A stretch of 64,000 nt of DNA from an uncultured Clostridia bacterium (GCA_944380725.1 CALWIK010000002.1:62001-126000); one strand, 5' to 3'. Shown: positions 28,405 through 36,483, counted from the first letter of the stretch. The notes: generated by a model from the letters alone, not told the origin. Made by a program: numbers and translations.

Positions 28405-28669
28405 ATAAATCTGGCTCCTCATCATCACTTAAATTATCATTTTTTAGTCTATTAACAAGTGTTTCTGGTTGTAAAGCCGAAAGTACAATGAGTTCGCTAT
28501 CGGTAACTATGACCGCTCTTGTTTTTCTTCCACAAGTTGCATCTATTAATTCATTTTTACTGCGAGCATCAGATATCACTCGTTTTATTGGTGCTGCGTC
28601 TGGATTAACAATAGTAACGATTCTTACTGACGAGACCATATTGCCAAAACCTACATTTATAAATTTCAT
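28394..28669 (-). CDS. remA: Extracellular matrix regulator RemA (DUF370)
   Basis: The 91-residue protein reads [18 protein letters not shown], then [20 protein letters not shown] and [20 protein letters not shown], the conserved RemA sequence. In B. subtilis RemA is a DNA-binding ring that activates matrix and osmoprotection genes; in Clostridia its role is less known. It is the first gene of the cluster, with a promoter about 110 bases upstream, and it overlaps gmk. Confidence 0.92.
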   Translation of the reverse strand: MKFINVGFGNMVSSVRIVTIVNPDAAPIKRVISDARSKNELIDATCGRKTRAVIVTDSELIVLSALQPETLVNRLKNDNLSDDEEPDLYEK

Positions 28670-28737
28670 ATGCAAACCTCAATTTAGCCAGAAGGAAGAG
28701 TTTTGTAAATTTAGTTATAGTTATGATAAAGCCACAA

Positions 28738-28756
28738 AAACAGAACGACTCTGTTT
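28738..28756 (-). promoter_or_regulatory. Small hairpin in the remA leader
   Basis: AAACAGA (28738-28744) and TCTGTTT (28750-28756) pair around a five-base loop. On the remA message it is followed by a short T run (TTTTT then GTGG). It could be a weak attenuator or only a leader structure. Confidence 0.3.
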
Positions 28757-28779
28757 GAGAGCTCTTAATGTTTAATTTT

Positions 28780-28809
28780 ATTGTACCAATTTTTTAACAT
28801 TGTTGTCAA
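28780..28809 (-). promoter_or_regulatory. Sigma-A promoter of the remA-gmk-rpoZ cluster
   Basis: On the - strand TTGACA (28809-28804), an 18-base spacer, TACAAT (28785-28780). Transcription should begin near 28773 and give a leader of about 100 bases before remA. Confidence 0.75.
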
Positions 28810-28872
28810 CCGGAGCGAAACGACTAATTAAACAGAACCAATAATAAAATTATTTTCTGTTTTGCTGATCCA

Positions 28873-29535
28873 TTAAGATTTTTCAATTATTACATCACCA
28901 GATTTATATATGCTATTTGATTTTATAAATCCTCGAACTGAACTTAACGGATAAATAGTGCTATTTTTGCCAATAATCGTGCCTGGATTTAGAACTGTAT
29001 TGCAGCCAATTTCTGCAAAGTCTCCAACAATTGCTCCAAACTTTTTTAGTCCAGTATTAATTTTTTCTCCATTATACATTACACTAACAAGCCCTCTATC
29101 CGCTTTTACATTTGATGTAATACTTCCGGCTCCCATATGAGCTTTGTAACCTAGAACTGAATCTCCAATGTAATTATAGTGAGGCACCTGAACTCCATCG
29201 AACAAAATGGAATTCTTTATCTCTGTGGAATTACCTACTACAGCATTTTTGCCAATTACGGCATTACCTCTTATATAAGCGCAATGTCGAATTTCTGCTT
29301 TCTCGTCGATAATTAAAGGTCCATTTAAACAAGAAGTTTTACTTATCTTAGCGGATTTAGCTATCCATATATTTTCACTTATTTTTTCAAATCTTTCATG
29401 CTGCAAAGTCTTTCCAAGATTAATTATGAACCTTGATATCTCTGGGATAACATCCCAACACCAATTATTACTTAAAAATAAATCTTCCGCAATGGTATAC
29501 TCTAAACTTAAAATCTCATTTGTGTTTATTAACAT
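28873..29535 (-). CDS. Left-handed beta-helix (hexapeptide) acyl/nucleotidyl-transferase-like protein
   Basis: The 220-residue protein is mostly hexapeptide repeats (about residues 55-205): ISENIWIAKSAKISKTSCL, IRHCAYIRGNAVIGKNAVVG, YIGDSVLGYKAHMGAGSITS, NTVLNPGTIIGKNSTIYPLS. It resembles the C-terminal acetyltransferase half of GlmU and the stand-alone UDP-N-acetylglucosamine pyrophosphorylase-related proteins of Clostridia, but has no N-terminal nucleotidyltransferase domain. The YNGEKINTGLKKFGAIVGD segment carries the lysine-rich acceptor loop of GlmU. Probably an acetyltransferase for a sugar; the substrate is unknown. It is the only gene on its - strand unit, opposite the tRNA-Val promoter. 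Confidence 0.8.
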   Translation of the reverse strand: MLINTNEILSLEYTIAEDLFLSNNWCWDVIPEISRFIINLGKTLQHERFEKISENIWIAKSAKISKTSCLNGPLIIDEKAEIRHCAYIRGNAVIGKNAVVGNSTEIKNSILFDGVQVPHYNYIGDSVLGYKAHMGAGSITSNVKADRGLVSVMYNGEKINTGLKKFGAIVGDFAEIGCNTVLNPGTIIGKNSTIYPLSSVRGFIKSNSIYKSGDVIIEKS

Positions 29536-29616
29536 AATTTAAAAACTCTCCCTTTATTGTCACTGTATTCATTATATCATATCATTTAAAATTTTTACCA
29601 TTTTAAAACTTTACCG

Positions 29617-29645
29617 TTGAATTTTACGCAATTTCATAATATAAT
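29617..29645 (+). promoter_or_regulatory. Sigma-A promoter of the tRNA-Val gene
   Basis: TTGAAT (29617-29622), a 17-base spacer, TATAAT (29640-29645), 20 bases before the first tRNA base. Confidence 0.8.
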
Positions 29646-29665
29646 ATTTAATAACAATATATTCC

Positions 29666-29741
29666 GGACGTTTAGCTCAGCTGGTAGAGCATTCGCTTGA
29701 CGTGCGAAGGGTCAGCGGTTCGAGCCCGTTAACGTCCACCA
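29666..29741 (+). tRNA. tRNA-Val (anticodon GAC)
   Basis: A complete 76-base cloverleaf: acceptor GGACGTT/AACGTCC, D stem GCTC/GAGC, anticodon stem TTCGC/GCGAA with loop TTGACGT giving anticodon GAC, T stem AGCGG/CCGTT with loop TTCGAGC. The CCA end is encoded (29739-29741). It reads the valine codon GUC. It stands alone, and the accessory region (RiPP cassette, then phage operon) begins right after it. Confidence 0.96.
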
Positions 29742-29826
29742 AAAATATCAAAACAGTAATTTTCATTTAAATTAGTACGATAATGAAAATTTTATCATGC
29801 TTTTTCAAAACAATTTACCGACGAAA

Positions 29827-29860
29827 TTCGACAAAAAATATTAATAAAATTTTTTATATT
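29827..29860 (+). promoter_or_regulatory. Candidate Spo0A box and -10 in front of the RiPP precursor
   Basis: TTCGACA (29827-29833) is an exact Spo0A box (reverse of TGTCGAA). A one-mismatch copy CGACGAA lies just before it on the other orientation (29820-29826). A -10-like TATATT (29855-29860) follows at a distance that puts the box next to a poor -35, the usual layout of Spo0A-activated promoters. The predicted start would be about 45 bases before the precursor ATG. Seven-base matches occur by chance, so this is only a proposal. Confidence 0.4.
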
Positions 29861-29913
29861 TAAAGAAAAAATAAAAATCGTTAAACTTTGCAAAAGATTC
29901 GGAGGAAATAATT

Positions 29914-30117
29914 ATGAAAAAGAAAGTTTTTATGAACGAAGATGAAACTTTGGAAAATTACAAAAAATTTTTCGAAGATCCTCAAATATCTAGCGCAGAA
30001 TTTTTTGTTTGTTATGTGCCTGCTGCATCCTCTGCTGCGCCAATGGCGGCTTCTCTTATTGCATCTTGTTTGGCTCCGGCAGTTGCAGTTGTTGCTCCCG
30101 CTGCTGTGGGTGCTTAA
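29914..30117 (+). CDS. RiPP precursor peptide, Ala-rich two-cysteine core
   Basis: The 67-residue peptide has a strong CGGAGGAA ribosome site. Residues 1-29 are a charged leader (KKKVFMNEDETLENYKKFF, then EDPQISSAE). Residues 30-67 are the probable core: FFVCYVP, then a run of Ala, Val, Pro and Ser with only two cysteines (Cys33 and Cys52) and no charged residue after Glu29, ending in VGA. No double glycine. A radical SAM enzyme with an RRE-like domain and a TldD/TldE pair follow directly, so this is the natural substrate candidate. The core length and hydrophobicity recall sactipeptides such as subtilosin and thuricins, which have more cysteines. I do not recognise a described family. The leader/core boundary is inferred. 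Confidence 0.85.
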   Translation: MKKKVFMNEDETLENYKKFFEDPQISSAEFFVCYVPAASSAAPMAASLIASCLAPAVAVVAPAAVGA

Positions 30118-30132
30118 TTTTATGTTTTGTTG

Positions 30133-30151
30133 CTTATAATTTTGGTATAAG
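30133..30151 (+). promoter_or_regulatory. Hairpin between precursor and radical SAM genes
   Basis: CTTATA (30133-30138) and TATAAG (30146-30151) form a small stem without a T tail, in the 126-base gap between the two genes. It might lower read-through or protect the precursor message so that the precursor is made in excess; this is only an inference. Confidence 0.3.
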
Positions 30152-30243
30152 TAATATGTTCATTTACTTTTTTATAATTAATTGACTCTTCAATGCACTA
30201 ATTAATAACTATGTTTTTATTCCCATGTCTTTGGAGCTTAAAA

Positions 30244-31545
30244 ATGTATCCTAAGTTAAAAAAAAATTTCTTTTTAAAAATAAAACCAGATAAATTTGAG
30301 CTTTGTAATCCTAATATTTTGCCTTTTGCTAACTTAAGTATAAACGAAACTGCTTTCGATATTTTTTCGTTATGTGATGGAAACACGGATGTAGACCATA
30401 TCGTTAAAAGTTTATTATTAAAGTATAAAATTTCTCATAAAGAATTAAAAATTAAGGTTGATGATTTTTTAGCTAATGCTTTGCAAAAAGATATAACTGT
30501 ATTTGATGAAAAAGCTTCGATAATACCCTACGATTTCATAAAAGGAAGCAATAAAATTTACTATCCAGATATTATATCTTGGGAGATAACAGATTATTGT
30601 CCCCTGAACTGTCTACATTGTTATTTGGATAAAAAAAATAGTAAATTCATTGCTTTGAATGAAATAGACAAAATTTTATCAATAATACCTAAATGCGGCC
30701 TTCGCTCTATACAAATAACTGGAGGCGAACCTCTTTTGCACCCAAACTTAGGGTATATTTTGAATAAACTGTCCGATTTAAAAATTCCTGTTATTTTGCT
30801 TACAAGTGGATTTAAATATAACTTTAAAACTTTTGAAATTTTAAATATTTTTAAAAAAACAACAAACAGTTCTGTAAGAGTTAGCCTGGATGGCAACCAA
30901 AAAATACATAACGATATACGAAAAAATCCTCAAGCTTTTGAAAATACAATAGATTTTATCAAAATGTTAAACAAGCAGAATATCCCTTGCCAAGTCGCAA
31001 TAACTGCAATTAATCAAAGCCCTAGCGACATTGAAAACTTGGTTGAATTATTAAAATCTTTGGGAGTTTATTATGTAGAAATAGGCCTTTTGGTGAATGA
31101 AGGAAATGCAAGTAAAAATAAATTACCATCTCAATATAATAATAAAAAAATTTCTGAACTTCTATTTTATTTGGATAAAAAATATTCTGACGATAACTTT
31201 AAAATAAAAACTGTAGTCAAAAATAAAGATTATACCTGTGGAGCTGGGCTTCAGTTAATTCATATTACCACTAATTTAGATATTAAACCTTGTCCTGTTA
31301 TGGATTTTAAATTGGGCAACATTAATTTGAATTCTTTTGATGATATTATGAAAAAAAGCACTGAATTATTTAGCAAAATTAAAATTCCCAATAATTCAAC
31401 ATGCTGTGGGTGTGCATTTGAAGACGATTGCAATGGATGCATCGCGCAAGCTTTAAACAAGCATAAAAGACTTTTAAAAAATTGCAGTTGGTTTGAAAGT
31501 CAAAAAAATTATATTTTTAAAACTCGAGGACGTTATGTATTATAA
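30244..31545 (+). CDS. RRE-fused radical SAM/SPASM peptide maturase
   Basis: The 433-residue protein has three parts. Residues about 15-90 form a PqqD-like winged helix (LSINETAFDIFSLCDGN then VDHIVKSLL), the recognition element that binds RiPP leaders. Residues about 108-310 are the radical SAM barrel with C119, C123 and C126 (DYCPLNCLHCYLD) for the 4Fe-4S cluster, and SIQITGGEPLLHPN. The C-terminal SPASM region has Cys332, 350, 387, 388, 390, 396, 399 and 414, enough for two auxiliary clusters. Such enzymes make thioether (sactipeptide or ranthipeptide), C-C, or D-amino acid modifications. I start at ATG 30244, seven bases from TTGGAG. The ATG at 30211 has no ribosome site. It overlaps the next gene by 11 bases. 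Confidence 0.9.
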   Translation: MYPKLKKNFFLKIKPDKFELCNPNILPFANLSINETAFDIFSLCDGNTDVDHIVKSLLLKYKISHKELKIKVDDFLANALQKDITVFDEKASIIPYDFIKGSNKIYYPDIISWEITDYCPLNCLHCYLDKKNSKFIALNEIDKILSIIPKCGLRSIQITGGEPLLHPNLGYILNKLSDLKIPVILLTSGFKYNFKTFEILNIFKKTTNSSVRVSLDGNQKIHNDIRKNPQAFENTIDFIKMLNKQNIPCQVAITAINQSPSDIENLVELLKSLGVYYVEIGLLVNEGNASKNKLPSQYNNKKISELLFYLDKKYSDDNFKIKTVVKNKDYTCGAGLQLIHITTNLDIKPCPVMDFKLGNINLNSFDDIMKKSTELFSKIKIPNNSTCCGCAFEDDCNGCIAQALNKHKRLLKNCSWFESQKNYIFKTRGRYVL

Positions 31546-32710
31546 GCAGGATAATAATGATTTTATTATCAAATATACAAATGGAAAATTTAACTATGCT
31601 TTTGAAGCTTTAAGTGGCGAACAGGTTCAGTTAAAAAATGGAACCATAAAAATTAAAAGCTGTAAATCTAGTTTAATAAATAGCACAGAGCTTTTTATCT
31701 TAAATGATAATAGTATCTATAAACTTAAAATCTTTTTAGAGAACATATTTAAAAACTTTAAAAATTTAGGCATAATTTTTTCAGCATATTTAAAAATGCA
31801 CAACGAAATTATATTAATCGATAAAAAAAAAGATTATAGAGTATATGGATTTATAAAAATTATAATGAATTTGAATAATAAAAGTTTTTCAAGTGAATTT
31901 GCTGTTACACGTGATATATATCTTCTGTTTGATCAAATTTCCGCTTATATAGATTACTTTAAAAAAAACTATCAAAAAAATTTTTTATCAGATAAACCAT
32001 TTATGCTAACTAATTACCCAGTAATTTTGTCTGCACAAGCTGCAGGGTGTTTTATTCACGAGATAATTGGACACTTGCTTGAAGAAGATTTCTTTTGTTT
32101 TAATAAAAAGCTTTTTGAAAATTATGACATATCTAAAAAAATAGAAATAGTTGATGATATAACTGGTTTTGAACATCTTGTTGGTCTAAATAAATTCGAT
32201 GACAGAGGAACAAAAATAAAGCCTTTAAAATTAGTATCTGGCGGAAAAATAACTAACATTATGGCTATTGATAAAAAATCTAGCTTTGATAGTAAAATTT
32301 ATGGTTTTGCTCGATGCGAAAATTTTAAAACCATTTCTTTACCCAGAATGCGCTTTACAAAAATAAAATCGGTTGATGATTACGCTCAAAGTGATATTAT
32401 TAGCAAATATAAAAAAGCTTTATTTATATCTAAAATTAGCTCTGCTTATACCACTTTTAATTCGGATAAGTATGTTTTGTCCGGCGAAGGCTTTATAATA
32501 AAAAATGGAGAAATAAAAAATTTTGTAAGTGACCTCGTTATCAAAGGTAATGTATTAACCGATTTGAAATATTTGGATTTCATAGGTAATGATCCTCAAA
32601 TTACCGTTTCTTTTTGTGGGAAGTTAAATCAATTAGTCCGCGTAGGAGTTTTAGCTCCAACTATAAGTTTATCAAAGATTTCAATTTTGCAAGGAAGATT
32701 ACATGAATAA
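31535..32710 (+). CDS. TldD-like zinc metalloprotease of the RiPP cassette
   Basis: The 391-residue protein begins at ATG 31535, inside the end of the radical SAM gene, with GAGGA just upstream. It has the TldD signature HEIIGHLLEEDF (His175, Glu176, His180: HEXXXH), the middle YGFARCENFKTISLPRMRFT and the C-terminal FCGKLNQLVRVGV with Cys361, which corresponds to the third zinc ligand of E. coli TldD. The N-terminal part is weakly conserved. TldD acts with TldE as a pair that degrades unfolded peptides and removes leaders (microcin B17). Here it should mature the precursor. It is shorter than E. coli TldD (481) but the catalytic residues are intact. It overlaps the next gene by 8 bases. Confidence 0.88.
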   Translation: MYYKQDNNDFIIKYTNGKFNYAFEALSGEQVQLKNGTIKIKSCKSSLINSTELFILNDNSIYKLKIFLENIFKNFKNLGIIFSAYLKMHNEIILIDKKKDYRVYGFIKIIMNLNNKSFSSEFAVTRDIYLLFDQISAYIDYFKKNYQKNFLSDKPFMLTNYPVILSAQAAGCFIHEIIGHLLEEDFFCFNKKLFENYDISKKIEIVDDITGFEHLVGLNKFDDRGTKIKPLKLVSGGKITNIMAIDKKSSFDSKIYGFARCENFKTISLPRMRFTKIKSVDDYAQSDIISKYKKALFISKISSAYTTFNSDKYVLSGEGFIIKNGEIKNFVSDLVIKGNVLTDLKYLDFIGNDPQITVSFCGKLNQLVRVGVLAPTISLSKISILQGRLHE

Positions 32711-33944
32711 AATCAGCTTTATAGAAAATATTTTAGTTGAATATGGCATCTTTAATTATAAAATTATTAAAGAGAATTTTACAAAAGTTATATTTAGATT
32801 CAAATACATTCACACAAAAAAACTAGAAATTACAAATCTGACCAATATCTTTTTGAACTTTAAAGTCAATAATACCCCTATAGAATTAAAATTTTCTGAA
32901 AAGACTTCTTATAAAAGTATAAAAAAATTAATAGAAAAAACATTCTTTTTAATTAAACATAAAAATTCTATAAACCCCAAAAATAAAAGTCTTAAACGCA
33001 ATAAATCAAGCTTCAATGGTTCTAATTTTGTTCCGCCGCGCATATATATAATGAATTTCGAAAGTGATATTAATTATATATTAAAAAACTGTAAGATTAA
33101 ATTGAACGCTACTATAGAGATAAAAATCCTACAACAGCAGATAATTATAAACGGTAAGCGATTTCAGCAGCAAATTATTCATGTTGAATGTTTCTTTTAT
33201 AAAATTGATAACATACTTGAAAATTTTTTTATATCATTTTTTTCTCCATTAGAATATTCTATTTTATATCTATTGCAAAAAAAAATAAATTATAATAACA
33301 TAAATTGCTTTTATAAAAATTTGGACCTATCTAAACCAATACTATTTAAAAGTAGCGTTGTTGCAGAATTCTTTAAGCATTATATACTTGCGTTTTATGC
33401 CAACAACGTTTATTTTGAAAATAGCTTTATCAAAACTAAAGATATTAATAAGAAAATTTTTAATTTTAACTTCGATCTTGTTTCCCTTCCGTTTAATGGG
33501 ATAAAATATGATTCACAAGGCTTTAGAATAAAAAAAATTTATTTGATTAAAAAAAATTATTTAAAAAATTTAATATGTAATCAATATTTCTCTAATTTGT
33601 TAAATATTTTAAACTCTGGAAATGCCGATTTTTTAAATTGTGATTTTATTTCTCATCAACGCCTGGAAATTATTCCAAAAATGTCTATTTTAAAACCAAA
33701 TTATAATAGTCTTCCTGTTGTATACTCGTCAAAAATATCAGGGTTCGATATTAAAACAACTAAATTAATTGCAGAGATTCTGTTTTATTACAAAAAAAAA
33801 TTTTTCAAATCAAAAATTATTATAAACCTAAATTTATTGTTCGAAAAATCAATTTTTAGTCAGAGAAACTTCACAAACAACAATGTTATTTGTGGGGATA
33901 TGTTGGCAAATCTTAACTCTGATAGTTTTTATGATATAAAATAA
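32703..33944 (+). CDS. TldE (PmbA)-like partner of the TldD-like protease
   Basis: The 413-residue protein is very rich in Lys, Asn, Ile and Phe and diverged. TldE features can still be followed: SVVAEFFKHYILAFYANNVY, FENSFIKTKDINKKIFN, the LPFNGIKYDSQGFRIKK segment (normally the FDDEG turn), and LLNILNSGNADFL. No HEXXXH motif, as expected for TldE, which lacks the zinc site and completes the active cavity of TldD. Its start ATG overlaps the tldD-like stop, so the two are made together. It is the last gene of the cassette, 38 bases before a terminator. Identification by family architecture and position rather than strong motifs. Confidence 0.72.
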   Translation: MNKISFIENILVEYGIFNYKIIKENFTKVIFRFKYIHTKKLEITNLTNIFLNFKVNNTPIELKFSEKTSYKSIKKLIEKTFFLIKHKNSINPKNKSLKRNKSSFNGSNFVPPRIYIMNFESDINYILKNCKIKLNATIEIKILQQQIIINGKRFQQQIIHVECFFYKIDNILENFFISFFSPLEYSILYLLQKKINYNNINCFYKNLDLSKPILFKSSVVAEFFKHYILAFYANNVYFENSFIKTKDINKKIFNFNFDLVSLPFNGIKYDSQGFRIKKIYLIKKNYLKNLICNQYFSNLLNILNSGNADFLNCDFISHQRLEIIPKMSILKPNYNSLPVVYSSKISGFDIKTTKLIAEILFYYKKKFFKSKIIINLNLLFEKSIFSQRNFTNNNVICGDMLANLNSDSFYDIK

Positions 33945-33969
33945 ATTGGATATATTTTAAATATTTACA

Positions 33970-34003
33970 AAAATAAAAATACCCTACAATTTTGTAGGGC
34001 TTG
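33970..34003. terminator. Bidirectional terminator between RiPP cassette and phage operon
   Basis: CCCTACAA (33982-33989) pairs with TTGTAGGG (33992-33999). On the - strand the stem is followed by TATTTTTATTTTT, an excellent tail for the phage operon. On + the tail is CTTGTTTCT, weaker, for the cassette. Confidence 0.8.
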
Positions 34004-34006
34004 TTT

Positions 34007-34480
34007 CTATTTAAAAGCTATATAAAAATACTGTGCACCACTCTTATTTAAATTTATGAATCTACCATTGCTGGCTGAGGTACTTTGTGAAAGAGTAAGT
34101 GTATCTAAAAATAACGAGGCTCCAAGCGTGCCGCCACCACCATCTGCTGCAACCACTGCACTGTTGCAAATTGTATACCCGTTCGACGAATCATATTCTA
34201 CAAAGGGCGCGTTTCTTAAAAATACAAGTACACAACGTGGAAAAAAGCTAAGCGTATGGTCTTTGCTTGCCTCACCATTACCGGAAAGGACACCTATTGT
34301 AAATGGGTTTTCTAACAAAGCTTTCATTTCTTCAGTTAAATGTACTGTATCGTCATTTAAATGATTACTTATTACAGTGTCTAATATTGTATTGTCAGAT
34401 ACAAAATCTGAGCGTTTTGGTTTGTCTGTGCCTAACCAGCTATTTAATCCTAAATTGGTAGTTTTATTTTCTGTTGGCAT
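34007..34480 (-). CDS. Phage tail fibre-like protein (XkdV position)
   Basis: The 157-residue protein starts TTNLGLNSWLGTDKPKRSDF, the typical opening of short tail fibres of clostridial prophages, and continues with HLNDDTVHLTEEMK. The rest is a Gly/Ser/Thr-rich tip with GGGGTLGASLF. It is much shorter than the XkdV fibre of PBSX. It is the last gene of the - strand structural operon. The start has AGGAGGAT at the right distance. Receptor-binding role inferred from position. Confidence 0.8.
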   Translation of the reverse strand: MPTENKTTNLGLNSWLGTDKPKRSDFVSDNTILDTVISNHLNDDTVHLTEEMKALLENPFTIGVLSGNGEASKDHTLSFFPRCVLVFLRNAPFVEYDSSNGYTICNSAVVAADGGGGTLGASLFLDTLTLSQSTSASNGRFINLNKSGAQYFYIAFK

Positions 34481-34491
34481 ATTTTATCCTC

Positions 34492-35064
34492 CTATATTTT
34501 TTCATAATTGTCTATTTCGTCCCAAGTTAAATCCTCTACATCAAGTTCATCAAAAGTTTTATTTTTACTGTCAATTGTATCCCAGTTAAGATTGCTAAAA
34601 TCGAATATGCATTCAAGATGTGCTGGTAAAAACTCTTCGACCATGCTTTTTATGGCCTCTTTATCAGATGAGCTATCAGCTAGCTCAAAACAATTAATAT
34701 ATATAGTGCTTTGGCTTGGATTTTCAATTATATAGCCTGTTATCCCGCCTATCTCCATAGCTTTTTTTATACTGGTTTTGTTAAAATCATTTGGAGTAAT
34801 TGCTGTTCTATATAAAAGTATTTTTCTTCTTTCCTGGATAATTTTTTCATTTTGTTCTGTTGTAAAAATTAATTCTCTCATACTCAATCCATAGCTCTCT
34901 GCTGTTGAGATGAATCTTTCTCTTTCTATTTCAGAAAGATACGAAGATATCTCATCAAGAACCATAGCATAGGCTGAAAGTTCTGCGTTGATTAACGTAT
35001 TGTCGTTAAGATTATAAAAACCTAAAGGTCTAAGAGTTTGCTTCATAGAATTTAGCGCACTCAT
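34492..35064 (-). CDS. Phage tail protein, DUF2313 / YmfQ-XkdU family
   Basis: The 190-residue protein has LRPLGFYNLNDNTLINAELS followed by YLSEIERERFISTAESYGLS and REL, the pattern of the YmfQ/XkdU family that sits between baseplate J and the tail fibre in PBSX-like and Mu-like tails. The C-terminal half has LEVDE-like repeats (TFDELDVEDLTWDEIDNYE). Probably part of the baseplate rim that attaches the fibre. Confidence 0.85.
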   Translation of the reverse strand: MSALNSMKQTLRPLGFYNLNDNTLINAELSAYAMVLDEISSYLSEIERERFISTAESYGLSMRELIFTTEQNEKIIQERRKILLYRTAITPNDFNKTSIKKAMEIGGITGYIIENPSQSTIYINCFELADSSSDKEAIKSMVEEFLPAHLECIFDFSNLNWDTIDSKNKTFDELDVEDLTWDEIDNYEKI

Positions 35065-35074
35065 TTGGATATCA

Positions 35075-36136
35075 TCACCTTTCTGAGATCTGTACGGAAC
35101 CTTTTATTGCAAGTTGCTTTGAGGTGGTATATCTATCTGTACTAATACTTGATAAAATGTAATAATTTTCTACTCCCGGTACAGTATAAATTGCATTACC
35201 AAGAGCCGCTATAAGAAATGGTTCCCCTATTTTTAAAGTGTTAAAGTACTCTGTTATATTTGCTATACATTGTTCTTTTATCTCATCAAAGCTATATCCG
35301 GTTTTTACAGATACATCTACTCCAACTGCTATTTCTACTGTCTCTGCTTTATATACCTTAACATCTACGTTAAGTTCTCTTATTGCACTTATTTCTGTTT
35401 GTATCTCAGAAATAAGTGTATCACTTGGCACTCCACCTTTAGCCGCCACATAAATATCTACTGTACCTACTCCTCTAGCTTTGCCGACTACACTCGCTGA
35501 GTATATCCCATCATATTTTAAAACATGTGACTTATAAAATGCTGCATTTGTTCCATTAGAGATATTTTTATAGCTGTCTATCAATCGTTCTCTTAATTCT
35601 TCGTCGCTTTCTGCATCCATGCCACCAACAAACGCGGTCTCATTTATTACAGAAGTTATTCCTGCAGGTGGTGTTACCATGATTTTTACCGTGCCTATGC
35701 CTGTATTTTGTAATGCCCCACCCTCTTCTGACTCAGCTGCTACCGCTACGAAAAGAGCTCCTGCCTCTAAAATTGCGGATTCTGTCGTCTTTACTCTTAT
35801 TGTATTCATTCCACTAGTTGAGCAGATTGTTCCCAATGGAATTTCTAGATCGTAGTCGAGTGCTGAATCTCTCATAAATTTAAGTGTTCCTGTCGACTTA
35901 AGTGCTGGCTTTCTAGTTAATCCTCGTTCTAAAGCCAAATAATCTAGCTGTTGACCTTGAGCTGTTTGGGCAAACATCTGATTTTTGAGCCACTGAATAT
36001 TATTTTGTAAAGAAAATATTTCTCCTGCTAAAACTCTCATTCTTATGCCAACATCAGAATCATCATTTATATTTACTCCACTTAATTCTGTGAACTTATT
36101 TTTCATTCTTCTTAAAATATTCTCATAATTGTCCAT
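35075..36136 (-). CDS. Baseplate J/gp47-family protein (XkdT-like)
   Basis: The 353-residue protein is a baseplate wedge component of contractile tails. The N-terminal third has QLDYLALERGLTRKPAL and FMRDSALDYDLEIPLGTICS. The middle carries AFVGGMDAESDEELRERLID, the best marker of the gpJ/gp47 family, and the end has YFNTLKIGEPFLIAALGNAI. Intact and of normal length. It shares one base with the start region of the next upstream gene (36136). Confidence 0.92.
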   Translation of the reverse strand: MDNYENILRRMKNKFTELSGVNINDDSDVGIRMRVLAGEIFSLQNNIQWLKNQMFAQTAQGQQLDYLALERGLTRKPALKSTGTLKFMRDSALDYDLEIPLGTICSTSGMNTIRVKTTESAILEAGALFVAVAAESEEGGALQNTGIGTVKIMVTPPAGITSVINETAFVGGMDAESDEELRERLIDSYKNISNGTNAAFYKSHVLKYDGIYSASVVGKARGVGTVDIYVAAKGGVPSDTLISEIQTEISAIRELNVDVKVYKAETVEIAVGVDVSVKTGYSFDEIKEQCIANITEYFNTLKIGEPFLIAALGNAIYTVPGVENYYILSSISTDRYTTSKQLAIKGSVQISER

Positions 36137-36483
36137 TATATTGTTATCACCACGTCTTTCTTTGTATCGTTTATTGATAGCATCACAGTCAAATCTAGAT
36201 TTTCTCCTTCATTTGTTAGCGTAGTGTATACGTTATCAACTATTACTTCAGTAACATCTGCTAGAGCTTCTCTAATCATTGATAATGCTCGATTTTTTAT
36301 ATTTATATCTGTTGGCTTTAAAGTATAAAGACGGCTGCCAAGTGAAGTGTCATATACAAAGCTACCCTGCTTTACGGTTAAGCGTATTAGCACTCTCTGT
36401 AAAAGTTCATCATAGCCCGATAATTCTATAAGATATCCTTTTGAATCACAAATAAAATCTCCACTATTAATCGCTGTATCCAA
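36136..36483 (-). CDS. Phage baseplate wedge protein (gp25/gp46-like)
   Basis: The 115-residue protein has GSFVYDTSLGSRLYTLKP and a C-terminal beta-rich half (LDLTVMLSINDTKKDVVITI). It lies directly before gpJ, the position of GPW/gp25 or Mu gp46-like wedge proteins (XkdS position in PBSX). The stop overlaps the gpJ start. Family assignment is from pattern and order. Confidence 0.78.
   Translation of the reverse strand: MDTAINSGDFICDSKGYLIELSGYDELLQRVLIRLTVKQGSFVYDTSLGSRLYTLKPTDINIKNRALSMIREALADVTEVIVDNVYTTLTNEGENLDLTVMLSINDTKKDVVITI

Noticed and set aside
29758-29792. Terminator behind tRNA-Val
   Set aside because: AATTTTCATT and AATGAAAATT pair over 10 bp, but the stem is A/T only and lacks a proper T tail; it may slow transcription but I do not list it as a terminator.
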